Origin: Maribacter flavus
GTDB lineage: Bacteria; Bacteroidota; Bacteroidia; Flavobacteriales; Flavobacteriaceae
Assembly (NCBI RefSeq): GCF_008386635.1
Contig: NZ_VUOE01000001.1
Coordinates: 2,099,857 to 2,163,856 of the forward strand
Length of the DNA stretch: 64,000 nt
Direction of reading: 5' to 3'
The notes under the pieces were generated by a model. The model searched no databases and was not told the DNA's origin. It saw only the letters and a list, made by a program, of their open reading frames with translations. The position numbers and the translations under genes were made by a program. Shown one piece after another: positions 38,404 through 48,111 of the stretch. Position 1 is the first letter of the stretch, and every line of letters starts with the position of its first letter.

Positions 38404-39318
38404 ATGGACAACGGTTGGTTCAATAATATAGTAAAAAAAAAGACTCCTATGTAAGCTAAGCTTTGGTGTAGTCCTCATATTTTCAATAACATTCTTCATC
38501 CGCGAGTCCCTAGACAGGCGCGCAAAGCCTTGGAGGAACTTTATGTTAGAACATCTGATGAATCTTGGGCAATCACTTAGAACTTGCAGGAAGAAGTATC
38601 GTCATGGCAAGGAATTCGGGTAGAAAATGGTCATGTCATTTCCATAAATTTTTATTATAATTGACTAAAAGGCGAACTACCGAAAAATTTTCAGAACCTA
38701 CCATACTTAGATAGCCTAAATCTAGCTTTTAACGATTTAAATGGTACGCTTCCTTTTTTCCTTTTCAATACTTCGCGTTTAAGAATATTACGACTAGAAA
38801 TGAATTCGTTTCAGGTACATTGCCCAAAGAGATTTCTATGGATTGCAAACTAACGGAATTGAGCCTTTTTAATAATTAATTGGGAGGAGTTATTCCAGGT
38901 AAAATTGGGAATGCCAAGGCATTAAAAATACTAATCCTTTCCTGTAATTATTTTACCGGTTCCCTGCTCCAAGGTCTTTTCTGCCTTATGGAATTGGAAC
39001 AGGTGTAGTTATTTGGAAATGGGCTTTGTGGCGAAATCAAACTTGAAATGGAAAATATGGTGCATTTGGAGGAAATGGTATTGTCCTATAATAGCTTTGA
39101 GGGAAACCTACCTGAAAGTATCACTAATTTGGAACACCTTGAATTGGTACAATTGCATAGGAACAATCTTATTTCATAAGGGCTTTTAGATCTCAAAATC
39201 CTAAGGTCTGGTTAGCTTTGACAGTTATGACTTGATTATGAATATTCAAATTAGGGATAAGATCGGGTTTAGCAAACCAAGAATGGCAGATACAAAATTT
39301 GATTACTCAAAAAATTAA
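38404..39318 (+). pseudogene. Decayed tandem copy of the LRR gene
   Basis: Clear homology to the intact gene starts at 38521 (RKALEELYVRTSDESWAIT) and ends with RMADTKFDYSKN and a stop at 39316-39318, matching the end of the intact protein. Between them lie in-frame stops at 38578 (TAG), 38662 (TGA), 38877 (TAA), 39006 (TAG) and 39177 (TAA), a one-base deletion near 38810 (restoring NSFSGTLPKEI if corrected), and a second frame change between 39180 and 39280. LRR blocks remain readable, e.g. LPYLDSLNLAFNDLNGTLP and VLSYNSFEGNLPESI. The 5' limit is uncertain: 38404-38520 has no visible similarity. Confidence 0.88.
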
Positions 39319-39340
39319 AATCTACGAACTAAACTATTTA

Positions 39341-39370
39341 AAAGAGGTGCTTTAAGCACCTCTTTTTAGT
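39341..39370 (+). terminator. Intrinsic terminator after the LRR pseudogene
   Basis: A perfect 11-bp stem AAAGAGGTGCT / AGCACCTCTTT with a three-base loop and a T-run. Its stem is nearly identical to that of the terminator at 38298, which supports duplication of the gene together with its terminator. Confidence 0.88.
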
Positions 39371-39664
39371 TTTTACGTTAATCGTCTACACGTAAGTTTC
39401 ATTTACTTCAGTTGCAGTTTTTCAAGTTTTATGAAATTTTTAACCTCCTGTAAAGAATATACGGGAACCGATTTTTTGTAGTTTCGCCGTTTAAAACCGT
39501 TTAATTTCATCCTAAATCACTGAATTTAATCTAGTTAACTTTTTATAGGGTTACTATTCATGTTTGGAGCATATTGAAGCGTACTTGAACCATAATCCAA
39601 AAAATTGGGTAAAGCTTAAGGTCATTTCACAAATCAATTTGGACGTTTCATGTACATAAAATAA
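39371..39664. other. Gene-free AT-rich stretch upstream of the RND operon
   Basis: No open frame with gene-like features was seen. Only AT-rich sequence and several loose TTTCA/GTTTC motifs (for example near 39397 and 39645) were noticed, which do not have a regular spacing. The RND promoter follows at 39665. Confidence 0.5.
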
Positions 39665-39692
39665 TTGTTGCACATAGACAGAAATATATTTG
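39665..39692 (+). promoter_or_regulatory. Bacteroidota-type promoter of the RND efflux operon
   Basis: TTG at 39665-39667, a 17-base spacer, and TATATTTG at 39685-39692, an exact TAnnTTTG -7 element. The ATG of the adaptor gene is 40 bases further on, giving a leader of about 35 bases. Best promoter match in the window. Confidence 0.7.
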
Positions 39693-39732
39693 TAGTCGTT
39701 TTAAAAAATCAATTGTTAAAACCAAAACCAAA

Positions 39733-40863
39733 ATGCGAAAAATCATCTTTACCGGACTAGGTATCGTATTAATAGTAGCTTCATTTTTTTTGGCGAAAGT
39801 CATTATAGACAATAAAAAGGTCTTTAAGCCACGCGCCCAAAAGGTAGTAAAGACCGTTTTTACTGAAGTAGTTGAAAACAAGACCATTCCCATCGTTGTA
39901 TCCGCTAACGGAAATCTTAGGGCAAAACAGCGGGTTGAATTGTATGCCGAAGTGCAGGGTGTCTTTAGAAGGGGCAGCAAATTGTTCAAGGAAGGTCAGG
40001 CCTATAAACAAGGTGAAACCATCATCAGTATTGATGCCGATGAATACACTGCAAGTGTACAATCCGCCAAGAGTAACCTTTACAATGAGCTAACATCCAT
40101 TATGCCGGATTTACGCTTGGACTACCCGGATTTTTATCCAAAATGGCAGAAGTACCTAAACGGTTTCGACCTTTCCAAGAGTACACCAAAATTGCCCGAA
40201 ATGACTTCAGAAAGTGAGCGTTTCTTTATCACGGGAAGAGGTATTCTTTCCAGTTACTACAATGTAAAGAACCTGGAGCAACGGCTATCAAAATATAGGA
40301 TAGTCGCTCCTTTTACTGGAGTTTTGACAGAAGCTCTGGTAACGGAAGGTACATTGGTCAGATCCGGTCAGAAATTGGGCGAGTTCATCAATCCAGGTGT
40401 TTACGAATTGGAAGTTTCGGTAAGCAAATCGTTCACTGATTTATTAAAGGTGGGCGAATCCGTGGAATTGACCAGTTTGGACGGCGAAGAAGTCTATACA
40501 GGTAAGGTTACAAGAATTAATGGAAGGGTTGACCAGGCTTCTCAGACAATTAAGGCCTACATAGAAGTGGACAACGACAAACTTCGGGAAGGTATGTACC
40601 TAGAGGCGAATCTGGATGCCAAAAAGGAAGAAAATGCCATCGAAATAGATAGAAGCCTGCTTTTGGAAGGTAATAAAATATTCGTAGTTCGTGATTCCGT
40701 ATTGGACCTTATTGATGTAAAGCCGGTCTATTTTTCTGAAAAAAGTGTTGTTTTGAAGGATGTTCCCAATGGAATGACAATTATGTCCAAGCCATTGATC
40801 GGTGCATATACGGGTATGGCCGTAAAGGTATACGAAGACCAACCAGATAACTCTAAAGGATAA
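39733..40863 (+). CDS. RND efflux periplasmic adaptor (membrane fusion protein)
   Basis: A 376-residue protein with an N-terminal membrane anchor (about residues 5-23), lipoyl-like halves (VELYAEVQGVFRRGSKLFKEGQ and YRIVAPFTGVLTEALVTEGTLV), a helical hairpin between them, and a beta-barrel domain (LEVSVSKSFTDLLKVGESVEL). It bridges the inner-membrane pump and the outer-membrane channel. The hairpin region (about 120-185) is short, as in many Bacteroidota adaptors. The stop overlaps the permease ATG (TAATG). First gene of a three-gene efflux operon. Confidence 0.92.
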   Translation: MRKIIFTGLGIVLIVASFFLAKVIIDNKKVFKPRAQKVVKTVFTEVVENKTIPIVVSANGNLRAKQRVELYAEVQGVFRRGSKLFKEGQAYKQGETIISIDADEYTASVQSAKSNLYNELTSIMPDLRLDYPDFYPKWQKYLNGFDLSKSTPKLPEMTSESERFFITGRGILSSYYNVKNLEQRLSKYRIVAPFTGVLTEALVTEGTLVRSGQKLGEFINPGVYELEVSVSKSFTDLLKVGESVELTSLDGEEVYTGKVTRINGRVDQASQTIKAYIEVDNDKLREGMYLEANLDAKKEENAIEIDRSLLLEGNKIFVVRDSVLDLIDVKPVYFSEKSVVLKDVPNGMTIMSKPLIGAYTGMAVKVYEDQPDNSKG

Positions 40864-43800
40864 TGCGAAAGATCATTGAATACTTTATTAGATACCATGT
40901 CGCCGTAAACGTGGTAGTTATTTCCTTTGCCCTTTTTGGTATCGTGGGGTACAAGTCCCTGAAATCCTCTTTTTTTCCATTAACTGATTCCAAGAACATT
41001 TCCATTACCATTACCTACCCGGGTGCCTCGCCACAAGAGGTGGAGGAAGGTATCGTACTTAAAATAGAGGATAACCTAAAAGGTTTGGAAGGGGTGGATC
41101 GTGTCACTTCCACATCTAGGGAAAATAGTGGTACCATTAACATCGAAATAGAAAAAGGAAGGGATATCGATTTCATGCTGCTTGAGGTAAAAAATGCCGT
41201 GGACAGGGTACCTACCTTTCCAACCGGCATGGAGCCTTTGATAGTGTCCAAATTGGAAGCGGTTCGGCAAACGATTTCCTTCGCCATTAGTGGTGAGGAT
41301 ATTCCTTTGGCCACTTTGAAAAATGTGGGTAGGCAGATTGAGAACGATTTAAGGGCCATACCCGGAATTTCCCAGATAGAGATTTCTGGGTTTCCGCAGG
41401 AAGAAATTGAAATTGCCGTTAACGAAAACAACTTATTGGCCTATGGAATTTCATTTCAGGAAGTCGCAACTGCCGTAGGCAATGCAAATATTTTGGTTAC
41501 CGGTGGTAACATAAAAACGGATGCGGAGGAATACTTGATTCGCGCCAACAATCGGTCTTATTATGGCGATGAGCTTTCCAATCTGATCGTTCGTGCTGAT
41601 GTATCCGGTAGTACCGTGCGTTTGAAGGATGTTGCGGAAATTCGCGATAGGTTCGCAGAAGACCCCAACGCCAGTTACTTTGACGGTAATCTGTCCGTAA
41701 ACGTATCCATCACCAGTACCAATACTGAGGATTTGATACAATCTGCCACCGATGTTAAGGCCTATGTGGAGGAATTCAACCAAAAGTACTCCAATGTGGA
41801 ATTGGATGTTGTTTCCGATCAATCCGAAACATTGGTGCAACGGACCGAATTACTCGCCGAAAACGCCATTATGGGAATGATTTTGGTTCTGATATTCCTA
41901 TCACTCTTTTTAAATACCAGGCTAGCGTTTTGGGTAGCTTTTGGATTGCCCGTAGCCTTTCTTGGAATGTTCGTATTCGCCGGATTTTTTAACGTCACGA
42001 TTAATGTGTTGTCCCTGTTTGGGATGATTATCGTGATCGGGATATTGGTAGACGATGGTATCGTTATCGCGGAGAATATTTACCAGCATTATGAAAAGGG
42101 GAAAACCCCAGTACAAGCAGCCGTGGACGGTACCATGGAAGTATTGCCCCCAATTATATCGGCCATCATCACCACCATTTTGGCCTTCTCCATCTTTTTA
42201 TTCCTCGATAGTAGGATTGGGGAGTTTTTTGGAGAGGTATCCGTCATCGTTATTCTAACCTTGGTGGTGTCTTTAGTGGAGGCTTTGATTATACTACCAG
42301 CACACTTGGCACATTCAAAGGCCTTACAGCCCTTGGATGACAAGCCCAAGAAAGGAACCGCCAGCGCTTTTGCCAAGCTACGGGTCATCAATGATTTTGG
42401 GGACAAGATCATGGTTTGGATGCGTGATAAGCTCTATGCGCCATCGTTGCGATTTGCCATGCGTTACAAAATACTTACATTCAGCTTTTTTGCCATGGCT
42501 CTTGTGCTCACTTTTGGGTCCCTTGGAGGTGGTATCATACGCACAGCTTTTTTTCCTAGGATTGCCAGTGACAGGGTTAGTATTGAATTGCAGATGCCAA
42601 ATGGTACCAATGAAAAGATTACCGATTCCATCATAAGCCTCATTGAGGAAAAAGCCGAAATTGTAAATAAGCAACTTACGGAGGAATTTTTGCCCAATTC
42701 GGATAAGATAATGTTTGAAAACATGATCCGTAGACTAGGGCCCGGATCTTCGACGGCGCAATTGACCATCAACTTATTACCAGGTGAAGAACGACCCGAT
42801 GCCGTTGTGGCCGATGTCGTAACGAGAAGAATAGAGGAACTGGTAGGGCCAGTGATTGGCGTAGAAAGCCTCATTTATGGTTCCGGGGGAAATTTTGGCG
42901 GTTCGCCCGTTTCCGTATCCCTATTGGGGAACAATATTGAGGAGCTCAAGGCGGCCAAGAACGAGCTTAAAGGTATTTTGCAGAACAATACCCGTTTAAA
43001 GGATATTTCGGACAACGATCCTGCGGGTATCAAAGAAATTAGATTGCAGTTAAAGGAAAATGCCTATTTGTTGGGGCTGGACCTGAGAACGGTCATGAAT
43101 CAGGTGCGAGCCGGATTCTTCGGCGTACAGGCTCAGCGTTTTCAAAGGTCTCAGGATGAAATCAGGGTCTGGGTCAGATATGATAGGGAAGACAGGTCGT
43201 CCATTACAAATTTGGACGAGATGCGCATCGTTACGCCTTCCGGTGATCGGGTGCCCTTGAAGGAAATAGCGGAATATTCCATTGAACGTGGCGATGTCGC
43301 CATCAATAGGTTGGAAGGCCGCAGGGAGATTCAGGTTTCTGCAGATATGAAGGATATTAAGGATAGCCCAACGGAGATCATGGCAGAAATCCAAAATGTG
43401 ATTATGCCCGATATTCAGTCCAGATATCCTACCGTTACCGCTTCCTACGAAGGTCAGAACAGGGAATTGGGCAAACTCACCGGTTCTCTTAAGGTGGTGG
43501 GCCTATCGGTGCTACTGCTTATTTATATAACCATTGCATTCACGTTTAGAAGCTTTAGTCAGCCATTAATGTTATTGTTGTTGGTTCCTTTTAGCTTTAC
43601 GGCGGTAGCTTGGGGACACTGGATACATGATTTCCCCTTGAACGTACTTTCCATTTTGGGTATCATCGCCTTGATAGGAATTATGGTGAACGATGGTCTG
43701 GTGCTTATCGGTAAGTTCAATAATAACCTTAGAGAAGGTATGACCTTTGATGCAGCCATATATGAAGCAGGTAAATCAAGGTTTAGGGCAATTTTCTTGA

Positions 43801-44138
43801 CCTCTGTAACGACCATTGCAGGACTTGCTCCCCTTATGTTGGAGACAAGCAGACAGGCACAGTTTCTAAAGCCTATGGCCATATCCATTGCATATGGTAT
43901 TGGCATCGCCACGGTTTTGACCCTATTGATGTTACCATTGTTTCTATCCTTTGGGAATAAATTGAAATCAAAGAACAAAATGTTGGCGAGCGGTCATAAG
44001 ATTACCAAGGAAGAGGTAGAAAGAGCTATTTTGGAAAAAAGGGAGTCCGAACATTTGGAAGGACAAAAGAACCATGGCCTGAACGGAAATCTAATCGAGG
44101 AAAAACCACACCATAAAGAATTAGAAGAAACCATATAA
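40863..44138 (+). CDS. RND efflux permease (AcrB/HAE-like)
   Basis: A 1091-residue pump with twelve membrane segments and two large periplasmic loops. TM4 carries the proton-relay pair in IGILVDDGIVIAEN (as AcrB D407/D408). In TM10 the segment is LIGIMVNDGLVLIGKFN: the position of the AcrB relay Lys940 is Asn. The N-terminus (FSLFP-like FFPLTDSKNISITITYPGAS) is family-typical. The C-terminal cytoplasmic tail (about 1045-1091) is long and charged. Overlaps neighbours on both sides by TAATG. Substrate is unknown. Confidence 0.93.
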   Translation: MRKIIEYFIRYHVAVNVVVISFALFGIVGYKSLKSSFFPLTDSKNISITITYPGASPQEVEEGIVLKIEDNLKGLEGVDRVTSTSRENSGTINIEIEKGRDIDFMLLEVKNAVDRVPTFPTGMEPLIVSKLEAVRQTISFAISGEDIPLATLKNVGRQIENDLRAIPGISQIEISGFPQEEIEIAVNENNLLAYGISFQEVATAVGNANILVTGGNIKTDAEEYLIRANNRSYYGDELSNLIVRADVSGSTVRLKDVAEIRDRFAEDPNASYFDGNLSVNVSITSTNTEDLIQSATDVKAYVEEFNQKYSNVELDVVSDQSETLVQRTELLAENAIMGMILVLIFLSLFLNTRLAFWVAFGLPVAFLGMFVFAGFFNVTINVLSLFGMIIVIGILVDDGIVIAENIYQHYEKGKTPVQAAVDGTMEVLPPIISAIITTILAFSIFLFLDSRIGEFFGEVSVIVILTLVVSLVEALIILPAHLAHSKALQPLDDKPKKGTASAFAKLRVINDFGDKIMVWMRDKLYAPSLRFAMRYKILTFSFFAMALVLTFGSLGGGIIRTAFFPRIASDRVSIELQMPNGTNEKITDSIISLIEEKAEIVNKQLTEEFLPNSDKIMFENMIRRLGPGSSTAQLTINLLPGEERPDAVVADVVTRRIEELVGPVIGVESLIYGSGGNFGGSPVSVSLLGNNIEELKAAKNELKGILQNNTRLKDISDNDPAGIKEIRLQLKENAYLLGLDLRTVMNQVRAGFFGVQAQRFQRSQDEIRVWVRYDREDRSSITNLDEMRIVTPSGDRVPLKEIAEYSIERGDVAINRLEGRREIQVSADMKDIKDSPTEIMAEIQNVIMPDIQSRYPTVTASYEGQNRELGKLTGSLKVVGLSVLLLIYITIAFTFRSFSQPLMLLLLVPFSFTAVAWGHWIHDFPLNVLSILGIIALIGIMVNDGLVLIGKFNNNLREGMTFDAAIYEAGKSRFRAIFLTSVTTIAGLAPLMLETSRQAQFLKPMAISIAYGIGIATVLTLLMLPLFLSFGNKLKSKNKMLASGHKITKEEVERAILEKRESEHLEGQKNHGLNGNLIEEKPHHKELEETI

Positions 44139-45454
44139 TGACAAGATTTAGATTAACAACGTTCCTTTTATTATTCTCTTTATTAGTTGTTGCACAAGAA
44201 GACCTTCTCTCCAAGGAAGAAGCGATTACCAAGGCACTTGAGAATAATTTTGGGATTTTGGTTGCCAATAATAATTTAAGGATTGCCGAGAACAATAAAA
44301 GCCTAATGAATTCAGGCTTTTTACCTTCCTTAACAGGAAATGCAGGTGCATCCTATGATAAAAACAATCAAGAGGCCACATTCCAGGATGGTAACGTAAG
44401 GGCTATAGATGGTGCGGAAACAACTCGTTACAATGCATCTTTGAACCTTAATTATACGCTTTTTGATGGGCTTGGAAGAATGTATGACTTCAAAAGGCTT
44501 AAGGAGGAATATAATCTCAGTGCACTGGAAACAAGGGAAACTATCGAAACGACCATGTTGCAGTTATTTACTGTATATTTTGAGGTGGCAAGACTTACCG
44601 AGAATATCAACGTTTTAGAGGAAACATTTTCCAATACTAAGAACAGATTGCAAAGGGCAGAATATAGTTTCGAATTTGGACGGACAAATAAATTGGATGT
44701 CTTAAATGCAGAGGTGGACTTGGTCAACGATAGTATAAATCTTATGAACGAGCGGCAAACGCTCAGAAATACTAAAAGAGATTTAAATCTACTGTTGAAC
44801 CGCGAGCTACTTACCACTTTTGAGGTAGATACGGTCGTTAGTTTTACCAACTCAATTAGATTGGAAGAATTTCTTGGAGTAGGGGTAGAGAATAATGTAC
44901 GCATCCTTCAAATGAAACAGAATATCAAAATAAACGATTATACCTTAAAATCAAGTAAGTCCGTTTTTTTGCCCACAGTGGGACTTACGGGGTCTTATGG
45001 GTGGAACCAAGGTAATTTCCCCGCCACCAACTTCTTGGCCTCCAACGTTTCTACAGGTGTTTCCGCTGGTCTTAATTTAACATGGAATTTGTTCAATGGG
45101 GGAACTAGCATCACCCAAATAAAAAATGCAAGGATTCTCTTGGACAATCAGGAAATATTGGAGGAACAGACCATTCAAGAGGTAAAAAGGGATATAGAAA
45201 ATGCAAAAGACGACTACCAAAACCGATTGGATATTTTGGCCCTTCAAGAAAAAAATGTGATAACGGCTCAAAACAATTTTGATCGGTCTAATGAACAATA
45301 CAAACTAGGGCAAATTACCTCCGTTGAGTTGAGACAGGCACAGATAAATCTATTGAATGCCCAGACCAATAAGAATTTCGCTAAATATGACGCCAAATTG
45401 GCGGAATTGCAATTACTCCAACTTACAGGACAGTTACTGAATGTTGAAATATAA
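44138..45454 (+). CDS. TolC-family outer membrane efflux protein
   Basis: A 438-residue protein with signal peptide (MTRFRLTTFLLLFSLLVVAQ) and two OEP domains rich in long helices, with conserved points such as ALENNFGILVANNNLRIAE, SLNLNYTLFDGLGR, GRTNKLDVLNAEVDLVN and SAGLNLTWNLFNGGTSITQI (internal repeat). It forms the trimeric outer-membrane exit duct for the RND pump encoded upstream; coupled to the permease by TAATG. Confidence 0.93.
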   Translation: MTRFRLTTFLLLFSLLVVAQEDLLSKEEAITKALENNFGILVANNNLRIAENNKSLMNSGFLPSLTGNAGASYDKNNQEATFQDGNVRAIDGAETTRYNASLNLNYTLFDGLGRMYDFKRLKEEYNLSALETRETIETTMLQLFTVYFEVARLTENINVLEETFSNTKNRLQRAEYSFEFGRTNKLDVLNAEVDLVNDSINLMNERQTLRNTKRDLNLLLNRELLTTFEVDTVVSFTNSIRLEEFLGVGVENNVRILQMKQNIKINDYTLKSSKSVFLPTVGLTGSYGWNQGNFPATNFLASNVSTGVSAGLNLTWNLFNGGTSITQIKNARILLDNQEILEEQTIQEVKRDIENAKDDYQNRLDILALQEKNVITAQNNFDRSNEQYKLGQITSVELRQAQINLLNAQTNKNFAKYDAKLAELQLLQLTGQLLNVEI

Positions 45455-45486
45455 ACGGCACAGTTCAAATTATAAAGTAAAGTACC

Positions 45487-46158
45487 ATGTACAAGGATAA
45501 AACGGACAAAGAACTTTTGGAGGTGTTGGAACAATATTCCCAATTAACATTCGAGTCCCAACTAAGTTTAAAGGACGAAATCAGTACGAGAGGTCTTATT
45601 GCAGATACCTCGGAACTCGATGCCGCTATAGAAGACAAGATTTCCCGAATTAAAAATTTTGAATTTTTGAAGGATTTTGGTTTTAAGGCCGAAACTACCA
45701 ATACTAAATTTTTAGTAACTAGAACCTTAAACGCTACCTTGACCGATGTCTTTGCGGTCATTTTGGGGCTCATTATTTTCTTCTTGGGCGTCAACGGTGT
45801 CGTAAATCTTATAATGACCTTTGTGAATGGCGATGAAATTGATGTTTTTACCCTGGCCGTCAAGTTTGCCATGGCGGGACTCGTTTTTGTTGGCATCAAA
45901 TTCTTTAGTGGCCTAAAAAGATTGTTCGACTACAGTGGCTTTGAACTGGCGCGCACGGATGGCGATATTACCTTAAAAAAGCGGTTTGATATTAAACTTG
46001 AGGAAATCAGGGCCAAAGCTTCAGACCTATTCTTGGATAGGGAGGAGGATGAATTGGAGCTTAAATTGGGGAATCAGGTTATTTTCAGTTCCAATGCGGA
46101 AAATCTGGTGCAACGGATGACCTTGGAGGAATTGACCAAAAGACTTAAAGGGAATTAA
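45487..46158 (+). CDS. Hypothetical two-TM membrane protein
   Basis: A 223-residue protein, not recognised. It starts with a charged helical region (MYKDKTDKELLEVLEQYSQL), has two membrane segments at about residues 82-102 and 115-140, and ends in a soluble part (about 145-223). It lies 32 bases after the TolC-like gene in the same direction and 12 bases before the small cysteine-rich protein, so it may be co-transcribed with both. Function cannot be stated. Confidence 0.75.
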   Translation: MYKDKTDKELLEVLEQYSQLTFESQLSLKDEISTRGLIADTSELDAAIEDKISRIKNFEFLKDFGFKAETTNTKFLVTRTLNATLTDVFAVILGLIIFFLGVNGVVNLIMTFVNGDEIDVFTLAVKFAMAGLVFVGIKFFSGLKRLFDYSGFELARTDGDITLKKRFDIKLEEIRAKASDLFLDREEDELELKLGNQVIFSSNAENLVQRMTLEELTKRLKGN

Positions 46159-46170
46159 TCGTACCAAGTT

Positions 46171-46353
46171 ATGTACGAACACTTTTTTCTATGCCCCTAT
46201 TGTTGGGAAGAGGTTTCCATGCTCATGGATCCTTCCATATCCAAACAGACCTATATTGAGGATTGCGAGGTATGTTGTAATCCAATTGAAGTGACCCCGG
46301 AATTTCTAGGCGATGTATTGGTGGGTTTTGAAGCTAGGGAAATTGGACAATAA
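46171..46353 (+). CDS. CPXCG-motif cysteine-rich small protein
   Basis: A 60-residue protein with FFLCPYCWEEV (residues 5-15) and DCEVCCNPIEV (about 31-41), two Cys-x-x-Cys pairs that fit a small zinc ribbon; it belongs to the uncharacterised CPXCG family. It is acidic and has no signal peptide. It directly abuts the convergent GIN-domain gene. Confidence 0.82.
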   Translation: MYEHFFLCPYCWEEVSMLMDPSISKQTYIEDCEVCCNPIEVTPEFLGDVLVGFEAREIGQ

Positions 46354-47034
46354 TCAATCCATTTCTTGAATCTTACCCCCAAAGACTTTGTCCCTTTTTA
46401 CGTTCTTCGGTTTACCATAGATGTAAATGGAGCCGCCTGCCTTCACTTTGGCATTTACTTCCTCAGTGGCTTTCACATCGGCCCGGCCGCCTGCCATCAC
46501 GGTTACTTCGGTCATCTCCGTATTCAAATCCTTGCAATAGGCCTTTCCGCCCGTATTTACGGAAACCTCCTGTTTTTTACTGCTTCCCGTTAGGGTTATT
46601 TCACTTCCGGATACGGAACGTACATAGACCTCCTCCAAATCGACCTTTAGGTCAATGATTCCACCTTCCTGCCCTTTGATCTCGACTTTGGAACCCTTGA
46701 AGGTTTCTTCAGAAATAATTTTTGCATTTTCATTTGCATCCAACAAGGTCAAGTCTTCTGTATAGTACAAGGTGCCCTTGGCCTCATCGCCGTCCATGAA
46801 ATTGCCAAATTCCATCTTGATTTTTAGAAGTCCGTTTTTATTGGATATTTCTACTTCGTCACGGTCGTCTCCCGTGATTACGAGTTTGTTCTCATTGCTT
46901 TTTACCAAGGAAACTACAATTCGGTCGTAGACCTTTAGTTCCGTAAACTTTTCAAGGGTCTTGGTATTGGCCTTTTGGGCGAATGTTAACGTGCCGATAC
47001 ATAAAAGAATGGTGAACGCATATACTTGTTTCAT
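46354..47034 (-). CDS. Secreted GIN-domain protein (DUF2807)
   Basis: A 226-residue protein with signal peptide MKQVYAFTILLCIGTLTFAQ when started at ATG 47034; an in-frame ATG at 47049 would add five residues. The body is a repetitive right-handed beta structure (head GIN domain) with segments such as LKVYDRIVVSLVKSNENKL, SEITLTGSSKKQEVSVNTGG and VTVMAGGRADVKATEEVNAK. The family is common in Bacteroidota, is periplasmic or on the surface, and has no known activity. Confidence 0.85.
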   Translation of the reverse strand: MKQVYAFTILLCIGTLTFAQKANTKTLEKFTELKVYDRIVVSLVKSNENKLVITGDDRDEVEISNKNGLLKIKMEFGNFMDGDEAKGTLYYTEDLTLLDANENAKIISEETFKGSKVEIKGQEGGIIDLKVDLEEVYVRSVSGSEITLTGSSKKQEVSVNTGGKAYCKDLNTEMTEVTVMAGGRADVKATEEVNAKVKAGGSIYIYGKPKNVKRDKVFGGKIQEMD

Positions 47035-47125
47035 TGCTAAGGTGTTCATTAGGTGAGTTTTTCAAAGGGTAATTTAACACTATTTATGCAAAAATAGTAA
47101 CGATGTTTATTACCATGGATAATTG

Positions 47126-47971
47126 CTATTCAAAGCTCTTTTTGTAAGAAGATGGCGATACGCCTTTTTGGGCCTTGAACTGTCTATTAAAATTGGACTG
47201 ATTTTGAAAACCACAGGCTTCGGCGATTTCGCCAATTGACAGGGTGTTGGAAAGCACCAATTGCTGGCACGCATGGGACACCCTATATTCGATCAAAAAA
47301 TCCATAAAACTTTTGTTGGTATGTTTTTTAAAGAACCTACAAAATGAATTTTTGGTCATATGGCTTATAGAAGCTACTTCTTCCAAAGGTATGGGCCTAT
47401 GAAAATTTTGGATTACCAAATCAAAGATGCGCTGTAACCGTTCCCCTTCGTCCAAACTTCGCACCTTCGTTGTGGCCGATAGCGAGAGCGTTTGGCTAGG
47501 AAGGCCACATAATTTACTCTGTAGCTGCAACAAGCCTAGGAATCGGTCGAATCTATTTTTTGATTCCATTCCCTTTATAAATTGACCGAGTTCATTTTGC
47601 TCCTCCAATACCCTAAACCCATATTGAGCCTTTTCAAAAAACATCCGTATATCTTGTAGTTCCAATAAACGGAAGAAATTTTCGCCAAAGGAATCCTTGG
47701 TAAAGAACAAGGTGTACATTTTGGAAGGGGTCTTACCACTATCCTCACTTTTAAACAGGTGGGGAATGGTACTTCCTATTACAAAAAGGTCGTTGGAGCT
47801 GTATGGGTGAATTCCGTCCATAAAGACCAGTTTTCCGGTACCCCGTTCAATATAACTTATCTGTATTTCTTCATGTTGATGGAGTTTATCATAGAAACGG
47901 ATTTCCTCATCAACCTGGAAGACCAAATTCTCCAAGGGTGATTTTGGGATTACAAAGGGAAGTACTTTCAT
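47126..47971 (-). CDS. AraC-family regulator, probable regulator of the hydroxyproline operon
   Basis: A 281-residue protein with an N-terminal cupin-like sensor (EIQISYIERGTGKLVFMDG, about 40-60) and a C-terminal pair of helix-turn-helix motifs (IPLEEVASISHMTKNSFCRFFKKHTN; LSIGEIAEACGFQNQSNFNRQF in pieces). ATG at 47971 fits the family start MKVLPFVIPKSP; the frame extends to a GTG at 47998. It is divergent from the deaminase gene at 48112, so a regulatory link to 4-hydroxyproline catabolism is inferred. Confidence 0.85.
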   Translation of the reverse strand: MKVLPFVIPKSPLENLVFQVDEEIRFYDKLHQHEEIQISYIERGTGKLVFMDGIHPYSSNDLFVIGSTIPHLFKSEDSGKTPSKMYTLFFTKDSFGENFFRLLELQDIRMFFEKAQYGFRVLEEQNELGQFIKGMESKNRFDRFLGLLQLQSKLCGLPSQTLSLSATTKVRSLDEGERLQRIFDLVIQNFHRPIPLEEVASISHMTKNSFCRFFKKHTNKSFMDFLIEYRVSHACQQLVLSNTLSIGEIAEACGFQNQSNFNRQFKAQKGVSPSSYKKSFE

Positions 47972-48111
47972 TTTATGAAAGTAGTCCAAATTATCCACAT
48001 TATACTATTCGTTATTAAATTTAGGGGTAATATAATACTGAAATTGGATAAGATGCAATTAGGGCTTTGTACACTGTCTATTTAATTTTAAGGAAACAAA
48101 ATTATTGAGTT

